A model generated the notes under the pieces. It searched no databases, was not told the DNA's origin, and saw only the letters and a program-made list of their open reading frames with translations. 64,000 nt of DNA from assembly GCA_013399895.1 (NCBI GenBank), contig VXBA01004387.1:24240-88239 (forward strand). The letters are read 5' to 3'. Source of the DNA: Serilophus lunatus. Lineage: Eukaryota > Chordata > Aves > Passeriformes > Eurylaimidae. Each line of letters begins with the position of its first letter. The stretch's first letter is position 1. Position numbers and translations under genes: made by a program. Positions 28,901-40,500 of this stretch are shown here, in pieces.

Positions 28901-31900
28901 ATTTACTTACAGAGGGAAACAGCAGCACAATAGACATTAATTTATCCCAAGCCTCGCTCGATCTCCTCCGTGTCACGGGGTCAGACCTTGGCGTGCACCA
29001 TCTGGTGTCCCCACACTATTTGGCTGCTTGTTGTTCCCTCACCGTGTCCCTTCTGCTAAGGGGGTTCCCTTATGCACGGAGGGAAAGGAGCAGTGACGGA
29101 GACCAGAAAGAGGAGCCTTTGCCCAAGCTGAGCTTGAATCATAGGGACAGGCGTGAACCAGATTTGAATCGACAGGGCGAGGGAGCAGCCTGTTGTCTGC
29201 AGAACCTGGGTGGCCCCTGGTGCTTGTAAACCCTTTAAGGCACGATGTAAAAGCTGAAGTTTAACATTGTGAGCAAGCAAGGACAGAGGGGTCCCCTGCA
29301 GTGCCGGGCTGAGGGAGTGGAGCAGTGGGAATGGCTGTGGATGTCTTGCCAGCCCAGAGGCGGCCTGTGTGGCAGAGCTGGGGACAGAGACGGGCAATGG
29401 GCTCTGCTGGTCCCTGACAGCCCTGGCCCAAGGGTACTTTTCCATCTGAGCACTGCTCATGTGTTCCTCAGACAGACCTCATGTTTCAGCCCATGGCTCT
29501 TGAACGAGAGACCTGCAAGAGCTGAGCTTGTGCTGTAATGGAAACCTGGCTGTGCTCTCACATGGTCACTCAAGGTCTTTCCAGTGCCTCACTGGAAGAA
29601 TTGCCCAGACCCTGAGAATGTTGTCTCCAAGAGTGGATTTTTGGGAAAGCGCATTTACATTTGATCTTACAGACAGCAGCAGCCATCCACAGCAGGAACA
29701 CATTCATGCTATTGCTGCTTTTCAGTTTTTGAAGTGGCTTTGTCTGTCTGTCTCTGGTCAGGGTGGAAGCATAGATTGCAATATGAGCAGAGGTGATGTC
29801 TGCCCTCTCCATCTCCAGGCAGAGTCAGCTCCATAACCTGGGGAAGATGGAAGTGTGAGAGCTTTTATGGTCCAGTTTCACACAACAGCAGAGAAATGCA
29901 GCCCCCAAGGAGGGCAGGAAGACCACTTTCCCAGTGGCCAGGGTTCAGTGCACTGCAAGAACTTGTGCTTTCCCTCTGCCAGCATTAACCACTGCAGCTC
30001 AGGATTTATGTTAGTGGCTGAATGCAACCAGGACTGATAAACCAATCAGCACAACCAAAAATAGCACTGGGCAGCTGTTGGAAGTGGGGGATCCCTTCCC
30101 CACCAGTATATGCAGAGCAGGAGGGGATTTCATCCTCCCCGGCCGGGTGCCAGCCCTGCGCAGAAAGAGCCGTGGGCTGCTGGGGAGACCTTTTGTCTGA
30201 CACCTTTATCTGGAAAAATTACTGCGGCTGTCTGCAGACTTCTCTCCAAGTGTCTCAGCCAGGCATTCCCAGTCACCAGGGTAAGGGGAATAACTGAGCC
30301 AGCACCAGCGTGGAGAGCAGCCTTGCAGCTGACACCGGGTGCTGCTGCTGCTGAGGATCACCTCAGACCTCAAATCATATGCGATCTTTTAAAGCCTCTC
30401 ACAGCTGGTCGTGGATGGAGTTGTGGAGGGGAGCCCAGGGCTGTGGTTTCCAGGACAGAGTAGTGATGCTTTTGTGTAGGGATAAAGTTACTGGAGGAAT
30501 CTGGTGACTCTGGTTTTTCCGCTGGACGGCTGCACTTAACCACCTGCACAGGAGCCAGGGAAGGTTCTGTGAAGCTGATCAGCCTGTTTGGTGTCTAGCA
30601 AGGGGCCGTATTTCCTTACTCCTTCTCCAGTGGGTGTCCTGGGGTGAGCATTGAGTGTAGCAAGTGTGCAGCCTGAACCAGGAGTGAAGGGCGCTCTGAG
30701 AGGATCAGCTGCTTTCAGGCTGAATAGTCCGTAGATTATTTCCACATCTGTGTTAGCTTTGGCTTGATCCCACAGATTTGCAACAGCTGTTGGGAAGCGG
30801 AGCAGAGATCCCCTCTTTAAATGGATGATCAAATCCTTAGAGTGTGGAGTATGTTATTTCTATGTCATCCTCTTCATGGCAGGAAAAACAGCTTTTCAAA
30901 GTTGCTGAGGCAGCACTCTGCCCTGCTGCCTGAGCGATCATCCCATCAGCCTGTGGTCTCAGAGCAAGTTGTAATTTGCTTTCTGCATCCCACGCCCAGC
31001 CTGACACAGGATCCTTTGTGAGGTGTGTGGTTATGCAGGTATCTGTACCAGGAATGCCATTTTTCTCATGGATTCCCTTTCCTGCATGGACCACAACGAG
31101 TGGGTGTGAACTGAGCGGGACCAAGGAAGAGCCTGTCCTTTTTCCAGAACCTGCATGCGTGCAAATCCCTGGTATTTTACCCTGACAAAAACTAACCAGT
31201 TTGCCACAAGACAGATTGGGTCATCCTGGTATTCAGAGGCTTTAGGTGGAGATCAGATGTCCTTGCTGGAAGCTGCTGTTCAGGTGCAAAATAGCGGTGT
31301 AGCATGGGAATCCCACAGTGAGCTGTCTTACCCAAAAAGCCCGACTAAAATGAACCAGCTCAATTCCTATCAGGGTTCTTCTCTTTCAGGTCAGACCTGC
31401 AGTAAAACAAGCCATCAGGCTTCCTTCAGAAGTGTCTGACAGGCTCTGGAAAGCAGAAGTCTGGCTGACGAGGGCCAGGGCAGTGGGAATGGTGGTAGAT
31501 CCTGGCACTCGTCCTGCAGCGCGTGCATTTCTCATTTCCCATCAGCTTTTCTAGTGCACAGGAGGATCATCAAACCAAACTGCTCCCACTTCAAGCAGCA
31601 CATTCCTGTATGGAATTAATATGCTTAGTGCATCGAGACCACTAATTTCCAATTCAAAGCTTTTATAGCAAGGCTTAAAATGGCAACCCACTTCCAGTCC
31701 TCCTGTGTGCAGTTGTCATGTTTGTTTGTTGCTGTTGTGTGATGGGTTTCAGTGATAACCTAAGCAGCAAACCTTTTGCAAGTAGTAAGTGCTGCTCAGC
31801 GCTGAATGAAGCTCTGAAACTCGGTTTGGTGTTACCTGGGCTGGTGGGTTGTTTCTGGGAGCTGTGACTGTTGCACAGGTGCAAGGTAAAACTTCAGTTT

Positions 31901-34388
31901 GAGTTGCTTTTTCTCATTCACTTAAGGTGTGATTGAGCGTGACATGATGTTCCTTGGGTCTCAGAGCCCAGTGATGGACGTGCTCCCCCAGCAGCAGCAG
32001 ATGTCATGTTGACCTCTTGTGATGCTTTTTGACCCTTTTGACACACACCTAGCTCTGTGCTTGCTTGAGGCATTCTCCTGTGGACCCTCCATGATGAGTT
32101 AGAAGTGGCAATCCCCCCATTCCATGGGTTCAGAGTGTCTGGATTGCAGATTACCTGTGCCATGGGTGTCTGGAAAGCCAAGACCAGTCCCTGTAGTTTG
32201 GGTCCAGTGGAGCCTGATGACTTACACATCCTGAGAAGTCCCAGGACCAGCTCTTGGCAAGAGTTGCCGTGTCTGCTGGACCCCATAGACTGCCTGGAGC
32301 CAGCCATGCCCTGCTTGCTCTGCTGCTTTGAACAGGTTTGGTTTGGTGTTATCCCCTTATCTGGGGTGTTCCAGCCCCATCCCTCTGAGCACAGTGAATG
32401 GATGCAGCCTCTTGGCTCTGAAGTGCAGACCCTGCTGCTTCCCCAGCCAAGCAAAACTGCCAGGACCCACCGTGGTGCCCCTGGAGAGCTGCTTCTGTAT
32501 ACAAAGGACTTGGCAAAATGAAGTGTAATGTAAGCAACTATTTAAAGAGAACGATCCAATTGCTAGTTGTAATTTCCTTATTGTTTGCAGCACCCTGTTA
32601 AATGCCTGTGATCCTTATAAAGAGCTTTTCCCTACCCTTTAAACTTCACAGAAGTGGATTTTACCTTCTGTGGTTTGAACACCCTCATTGTGAGGGGGCT
32701 GGTTTGCACTCAGTATGACTTCTTTTCATGCCCAAGGCCATTTGGTTTGTGGATCCATTGTGAATGAGTCAGCTTGTCCCATGAAATATGTTTATTGGAA
32801 TTGGAAGGCTGGTGGGTAGGATGCAAAACTTTGCCTCTCTCTAGATCCCAGTCAATGGAGATTGATAAAGTCTTCCTAGGTCTCAGTGGTAACACTTTCC
32901 TTCAGACCCAAGAGCATTTTGCTAACACCCTTGCAAGCAGTGACATGTGTCACTCATCTACATACAGCTTCCATAGAAAGGTGTCGGAAAAAATATTTAA
33001 TACAGTGACATTAAACCCCAAATGTTGTCATGGCCTGGCCCCCAGATCTCAGGAAATGGGATTGCCTCTCTTTGCAAATCAGGGACAGTGACCTGCAGAG
33101 TCACGGGAAAAACATGTGGGTGCAATTTCTATGTGAGACACTGATGGAAGCAGCAAGATGTTGTGTGATGGTTTGTCTGACTCTCATGTGGCTGGCACTG
33201 GTGGTCCCCTCCTGTCCTCCCATGGCTGGATTTTATTCTCCAAACTGGACTAAGTCATAAACACACAAAGCCTGAGGGACTTTGCAGAGTGGAGCTTGAT
33301 GTTAGGGGAAGGTGGTGATTAACTTCCTTCCCTTCTGGCTCTTGGCTATGGTTTGGCTTTTGTTTGAGAGTCTGATAATTCACCACTGGGCTGTTTAGGT
33401 TGAAATGCTTGGAAAAACGTTAAAGAAACCTGGTGGTGGCAGCAGCTCCTCCATGCATGGTGAGGACACCAGCTCCTCCAGCACAGCCAGGCCACACCTG
33501 CAGGCTGGGTTGTGCCAGAAGCTGTCAGCTTGTTCCTCCTCATCCCAAAGAGCTTCTGTGTGTGAGTTAAGCTCCAAATTATCCTGCGCCAGGAGCATGT
33601 GCTGAGAAATGTCAACCCAGGACTGTGACACCCAGAGAACTCAGTCACCAATGTTGTGCAGAGCTCAGCTCACTGCAAAACGTGATGACCAGCAGACAGG
33701 ACCATTCAGACCAGGATCCCCAGAATGTGGCCATCAGCCTGAACGGTTTCTGCCTGTAGCCAGCAGGGACCACTGGCAGTGCAGGATAGATGAGCTGGGC
33801 TACACAGCCTCAAGGCTGATGCCAAACCTGTTAATCAGCTCCTGGGAACAAACCTGGGAAGCCCCAGTTGCAGAAGAATGATTTTTTTTGTGTGTTGGCC
33901 TTGTGCTCAGCCCGACTGTGTCTTGGCAGGGTTTGCTGGTTTGTTTAATCAACACTGAAACTGGGAGAGGAGGAAACAGCCAGGGAAGCATTACAAATTG
34001 CTTCAGAGCAGTGGCATTAAAAGCATGTCTTCTAAACAAAGACCTCAAAGCATGGCAAATATTACCCCCATTTTACTTGCAAAGAAGTAGGTGGAGGAGG
34101 AGGAGAAGCAGCTTTGCGTGGGGCTCACAGGCAGGTGTGAGACACACAGTGGTCTCTCCAGAGCTGCTGAGGGGATGGTGGTGATAGTGAAGGTCTCTGT
34201 GGGTGCTGGAGGTCCAGGCTGGCCCAGCAGCTCTTCCTCACATTCCTTCACACTCATTCCTGAAGCACCAGCTCTGTTCCTTTGCTCAGCTCTCACCTCT
34301 GTTCTAAAAGATGTGAATGCTCAAAAATCTTCCTCTTCCCGCTGCCAAGTTTAACCTTCCTTATCTCCCCTCCCAATCTCTTTTACAG

Positions 34389-34506
34389 CTGAAGCTGTGG
34401 AACAAGTACAGAGTCTCCAACATTCCTTCCCTAATATTTATCGATGCCTCCACTGGGAAGGTGGTTTGCAGGAATGGCCTCCTGGTCATCCGAGATGACC
34501 CAGAAG
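34389..34506 (+). CDS. NXN: NXN exon 2
   Basis: It encodes LKLWNKYRVSNIPSLIFIDA and continues to NGLLVIRDDPEG, the second half of the N-terminal thioredoxin-like fold. It enters in phase 0 after TTTTACAG and leaves after one base of the Gly160 codon at AAG|GTAAGA. Intron 2 (34507-35860) holds a poly-G run near 34585 and nothing gene-like. Confidence 0.96.
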
Positions 34507-37500
34507 GTAAGACCTGGAGTCCCCTGTGCCATGGAAGCATGGACACACTGCTGCCTTTTCATTTCAGTGCATTCTGAATTGCCCGGGGGGGGGGGGAAGG
34601 AACAAAGAACTATTGTCATTAACTATTCAAACCACTGTGCTATTTCCAGCATAAAATTTTCTGCATCATTCCTGCCAGATCTTGTGTTTTGGTTTTGTTT
34701 GTTGAAAAGAACAAAGAATTTCCCTCCAGGAATTTCGTCTGGAGTGCTAATGAGGAAAAAGTTAGGCTAACTGAAACATTAAGTTTATATTTTTCCCGGA
34801 TGGAGGCATATGAACAGAGTTGAGGGTCCAGACTTTCCATACCTTGGGAGCAGAATCCTTCCAGAATACTGAGTGGGACTTTATCACTGACATCAAACTC
34901 TGTTAGGTTAATGAATTTCCCATTATTTACAAGTTAAGCAGAAAAATGCTACCGTTCTCCCATGCTGAGATTTACTGTGCTGGGAGTTGATGTTAAATCC
35001 ATCTTCTTCCAATTTGGAAAAACCAAAATGAGCAAAATATGTGCCTTAACTCATAGACCCTGTAGACCCATCAGTCAACTGCAATAATTGTCCCTCCACA
35101 TGTATTACTGGCTCGTTGTTCCTTCATGCAGCAAATACTGAGTGCAGAGACTGAGTCTTTAATTCGGTGGAAGGAGCTGTATAGTGAGAACATGTTGTGG
35201 CCTGAGCCATCTGTGATGTTTCCTCCTCTCTGCCTGAACACACATGGATTGATTGCTCTGGGAGTTGGCAGCAGATGATTCAGAGTGTGTGTTTGTGTCT
35301 ACACACACAGCTTGCTTTGGGGTGCAAAGGGTTAGTGTAAGATGTATCTGTATGCAAACACACCATCTTATATATGGCTAAGGTTTTATAAAGAACAAAA
35401 ATGTATGTATATATGTAAAAATGCATCATTAGTAACAGTATAAAGGACATAGTCTGACAGCATTTCTGAGCATGTGCCACCTTGCCCCCTGTTGTTAAAA
35501 TAATTGCTATTGTTAGGAAAAAAAATGCCTCATCAGGCACTAAACCAGAGCAGGCTTTGTCAAACCAAAGGTGCTGCAACTCAGGCTCAGGTGCAGCCTA
35601 CCTAAGAGAAAGAGGTGACCCTGGCTGCAGTGCAAGCTTGTGTTCCTTGCCTTGGGGCAGGGATGTCATGGTGCCTGACAGATGAGTTGCTCTGCATCTC
35701 TCTTGGATGGGAATAAATTCCAGTGGGATTCCTTAGACAAGATTCCCTGTATCATTGCAGAAGGTGGGATGGTTTTTCTAGTGGAACTTTCTGAAACTGT
35801 AAAAGCTGCATGTGCATGTTTTGTGTCTTTTTTTCCACCCCTGTCCTGACCCCTCCCCAGGTCTGGAGTTCCCTTGGGGGCCAAAACCCTTCAGTGAAGT
35901 TGTTGCTGGGCCTCTGCTAAGGAACAATGGGCAGACACTGGACAGCAATGCCCTGGAGGGCTCTCACGTTGGGGTCTATTTCTCTGCACACTGGGTGAGT
36001 AGGAGGTGCTGTGAAGAGCAGTTGGGGTGGGCTCAGGGAGAGTAAAGACCCCAGACTGGTTGGTGTTGATCATTCAGCATTGCAGCCATCCTCAGCCGGC
36101 CCCTCAGAAGGGGAAGAGTGGTCAGATTTTAAAAATGGGAGAGGTTTTGTTAATTTATAGACCATAAGCCCCACGTTCAGACCTGCTGCCTGGCAGTCCA
36201 CCAAAGATAAGATCACACCTCTTCATGGTCACTGGGTCACCTGGACCTGCTGGGTGTGGGTTTGGCCCTGAAGAAGAGATGGTGTTGTATCCATGTGCTG
36301 TGTTTTGCAGTGCCCGCCGTGCCGAAGCCTCACAAGGGTCCTGGTTGAGTCCTACCGGAAAATCAAGGAGGCAGGCCAGAAGTTTGAGATCCTCTTCGTT
36401 AGTGCAGACAGGTGAGGCAGCACTAACACCCTGTGCAGGCAAAGCTGGCTGCCCCCATACTGTGAGCTGGTTTGATTTGAGGAGGAAATTCGGTTTGGGG
36501 CAGAGCATGTTTGCTCTGGTATTGGGAAGGCTGCCTGAGTCCTTTCCTTCTGCCCAGTGGTGAAGTGCAGAGAGGGGTCAGCAAAGGCAGTGGGGGGACG
36601 AGAGCAGGCTCTGTCCTTGGAGCCAGCTCTGTCTTTCACTTTGTGGCTCATGGCTCTGAGGTCTAAAAGATGCTTGACCCGCTGCTGTCGCCATAGGTTG
36701 GCAGTCAGATGCCCCCGAGAGTTGGAAATATTTTATTAGGAAAAAAATGCACTCTTGACCTTTTCTTGAAGGACTGGGGGCTTTAAATTTCTTCCCCAGG
36801 TTGTGTCTGCCAACAGCACTTACCGGGGAGGAGCTTTGATGGAAAGAATAAAAGGCTTTGCAAGCCAGTTTTTAATGGAGAAAGAGCCTGGCAAGTGGAG
36901 GGGCTGTTCTCTACATCTTATGCCCTGTTCCCCCTGCACAGGTCAGAGGACTCCTTCAAGCAGTACTTCAGTGAGATGCCCTGGGTGGCTGTGCCCTACG
37001 CCGACGAGGCCCGACGGTCGCGCCTGAACCGACTCTATGGCATCCAAGGTAGGAGAGGCTGCACTGATGCACAGATCTCCTCTCTGCTCCTTTTGTTGAA
37101 TATTTGTAATGTCTCCCCTTGTTTAACTAAACCAAGAAAACAGCAAAGCAAAGCACAGTGCCCCAGGCAGAGCCGCTTCATGTTTCTGCTCTCCACAAAC
37201 TCACATTCCTACCACCTGCCAGGCAGCCTGTTAGTTGAAACAGGACTTCCATAAACAACCTAATTCTTCCTGGAAACTTGGAAGCTGTTTTTGGCTTGGA
37301 TGTTTTTTGTCTAATTACTGATTTATTTATTTTTGCTTTTTCTTGAAGGTTTAAATTTCATTTTCTTGCTGTTTTATGCAAGGCAAAGGCAGGCTATCAT
37401 TCTGTGCAGGGGCTGAGGAAGATGGCATCTGGTTTATGTTAGTGACATGTATTACAGAAGAGAGAGTGTTTGATGTAAACCATGGCTTTGCTTTTACTGT

Positions 37501-40500
37501 ACATGCCAGTGCCAGAATTCCAGCAGTTCCAGCTGCTCATAGGGGCAGGGAGAGACTCTGCCTGTCTGGGTGGCTTCAAAGAGGCATGGAGATGATAAAA
37601 GCTCACAGCAGCCCTCCTGGGGACTGGCACCTTGTTCCTGCAGGGGACAAACTGCAGCACAGAGGTGTGCAAAGTGACTGGCTTGCAGGGTCTCATGTAT
37701 AGACATACAGTTTCTGCCTGTTGTTAAAGGGTCCTGCTGCAATGTGGCTGTTTCTCCTCCATTTCTGTGCAATATCAGTCAGGTGGGTGCAGTCTGGCAG
37801 TGTTAATATCGTCTGCAGAGAAGGAGGAGCATTGCCAAAGGTGGCCAAAGGCTTGGGAAGAGTGACAGGAGAAATAATCCCTCCTTGGGTCCTCTCCAAA
37901 CACCCCTTCTGGTGTGAGCTCAGGTGCTGCTGCTTAGCTCTGTTCCCTGACCTTAAACCAAGAATAACCATTTGCCTGCTTTAAATAGCCATCAGTTTGC
38001 TGCTTAATTACCTTCCCATGAGGCAGGAGCTTTCCAAATTCATCCGTCTTTTCCCCAGCCCGCTCACAAGCCTCTCCAGTGCTGGTTTCGGCAGAGAGCT
38101 GCAGGACTAATGCCAGTTTCACTGGGACTTTCTGTAAATAAGGTGTCCAGACATGGATACTTGAGCACCAGGCATGCTGTATCCTGGGAAACAGTGACAA
38201 CAGCTTTCCCTCTCACTCCAGCTGCTGGCTTCTTAAAGGTATCTCTCTTTGCTGCGTGCTGACCTGAAAATGTAAATATTGGCTGTTCCCTTGCACCCCA
38301 ACCTCTCCTCTGCCTGGGTTTACTCCTGAATCTCAGCTCCATGCAGACTTTGGGGTTGCCTGACTGTTTGCAGTCAGGCTTTTCACACCAGCTGTAACAA
38401 AACTTTCCTGCAAACAGAGTAGACTCAGCTCACTGCCGTGGGTGGTTATTCCACTGAAATGAAAAATCAGATCCATGTAATCTCCTCTGCCTTTCTCTAG
38501 ACGACTCTTATGCTGTCACACATCTTCAAAGTTCCCTTTGGAGCTGCTCCCTGGCACCAGTGAGAGCATGTAGCCTGTTCAGTGTCCAGGTTACCATCCT
38601 GGTAGTTGGGCTGTGAGCACAGCATGCACACGGGAGGTTTTCTGCTGTTTTTTGAAGGCTGGGTACTGGAACAACAGAAGAGCTTGTCTTCCCTGTCTGC
38701 TTTAAGTTCCCAAAATGGTGGAAAGCAGCAAGAGGGTAAAATCTCTTGTTGTTTTAGTCCTGTGTTGGCCCCTACAGCATTCAGAAATGCAGTATAAAAT
38801 GTAAATTGAGTTATTGGCCTTTATTTGGGCTTACTTGAATGCCTCTATTCATAACTCACGTGCAGTCAGAGGCTGTACCACACCACCTCTAGTAAAGTGC
38901 TTCTGGGTGCAGAACTGTCCTGAGAAAGAGTCATGTCTTGTGTTGTGGCTGCTTAGAAATAATCCCTTGTTGTGCAGGCAGCTCCTGGTCTGTGCAGTCC
39001 TGCCTTCAGTGATAGCCCCTGGCCTTAGTTCTCCTTCAGATGGGATGAAGAGCAGTGAAAAATTTAATGCTTGGTTAGGAATTACCCCTTGTTCTGTATC
39101 TTCTGACACCTTTTGGGTTCCTGAATATTCCCCCTGGACTCCATGGTGCACCTTTGGGATTTATAATCCCTTCCAAAATCTTGTTTCTCCTCAGCCCTGT
39201 GCTTTAGCTCAGACACCCACAGGTCATCTCGCAGCCTCGCTGCTGAGAGCAGCCTGGAAGTCACTGTTACAGGAGATTTCTGGAGCTTTCTTCTGAAAAG
39301 GTGAAAAAAGAGCAATAAAATGCACCACCCATCCTGTGGTCGGTGTAGTGTTTGCTCCACGTAGATTGTGATTATGCACCCAACAGACTTCATGCAGATG
39401 AGATTTCCATGTCGGATATGGGGTTTAGTGTATAAATATGTAAATGTCTTGCCAGGTTCGGTAACAAACCATTTGGCCCCTGTGTTTTCATAAAATGCTG
39501 GCCCCCATGGGAGCCAAATCCATTTTCTAACGCATAAAATCCAACCCAGCCCGTCTATGCTAATTTTCATCCAGGGTTATACAATATTCATTGCAGTGTC
39601 TGATCGCTGATTCTTCTTGATAAGTAAATTCTGGTGTTATGACTTAAGGCAATTACCAAAACCCCCAAAAGGCACTAAAATAACAAATAGTGGCTGGGAT
39701 GAGCAGAGAGGGGAACAAGGAGGGGGAAAGTATTTGAGTTAGAAGTTGTGAAAAAGGTTAAAGACAGTTCCCCTGGTCCTGCAGGTCTATATCCTTTGGT
39801 AAGAGGATGTGTTTTTTAGGGAAGTAGTCACAAAGGTCACTTGAAAAGACAAGGTTGATTCTATGGGATGTCACCATGAGCCTGGTAAGGCCACATCCTG
39901 GCCCCAGGGACTTGGACAGGGATGTGAATTATCTTAAAAATGACTCTGTTTTCTGATTCAGTTTTGTATTTGCAATTGGAGGTTTAGTAGCTGGGTGTTT
40001 TGGGGGGAGGGGGGTCTGCATACACAAATCAGGTAAGGTCCGAAGGAATGTTTTGAACAGTGGATGAAATCCTTGATAGCTGTGGAATCACAACGATCTG
40101 TGTCTAAATAGGGCCCCTAATCTTCCCAGATCAGCAAAGCTTGTTGGGAAGCTCTGCCTGGTTGTGCTGTGTTGTTCAGGCTGACTGATGACCCGAACCA
40201 GAGTCTCTAAACATCCCTCATGTATAATGGATGGAAAAGCTGACATTTGGGATAGGGTTGAGAAAAATAAATGGATAAAGATCCAGATCATGTGGGAAGC
40301 TGAGTACTGTGTGCTTCTGGCATCAGTAGCACTTTGTGCCTGTAAGGGCAGGGCCAGAGTGGGATTTCCCAATTCCTTCCAGTGTGTTTAACCCATCCCT
40401 GCCCTGGAGCTATGTTGAATACCAGCAGGTAATGAATAAGCCTTTTTGTGATACAAAATGGTTTTCCTGGCGTACCCTTAGGATCTGCAAGCCCAGCCAC

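Larger units (their letters stand above)
1..34388 (+). other. NXN: NXN intron 1 (partial), 34.4 kb without recognisable exon
   Basis: The only gene-related signal is the acceptor CTTTTACAG at its 3' end (34380-34388). A very long first intron is also known for mammalian NXN. No open frame here resembles a known protein; the frames are short and lack splice or codon support. It contains a CpG-rich start, one CR1-like tail near 19855, microsatellites, poly-C ending in a single N at 4207, and several stretches that look like conserved non-coding DNA (described separately). No RNA gene was recognised. Confidence 0.8.

Noticed and set aside
39082..39570. 162-codon minus-strand open frame in NXN intron 5
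   Set aside because: No known family resemblance; overlaps the possible conserved non-coding stretch, whose interest is regulatory, not coding.
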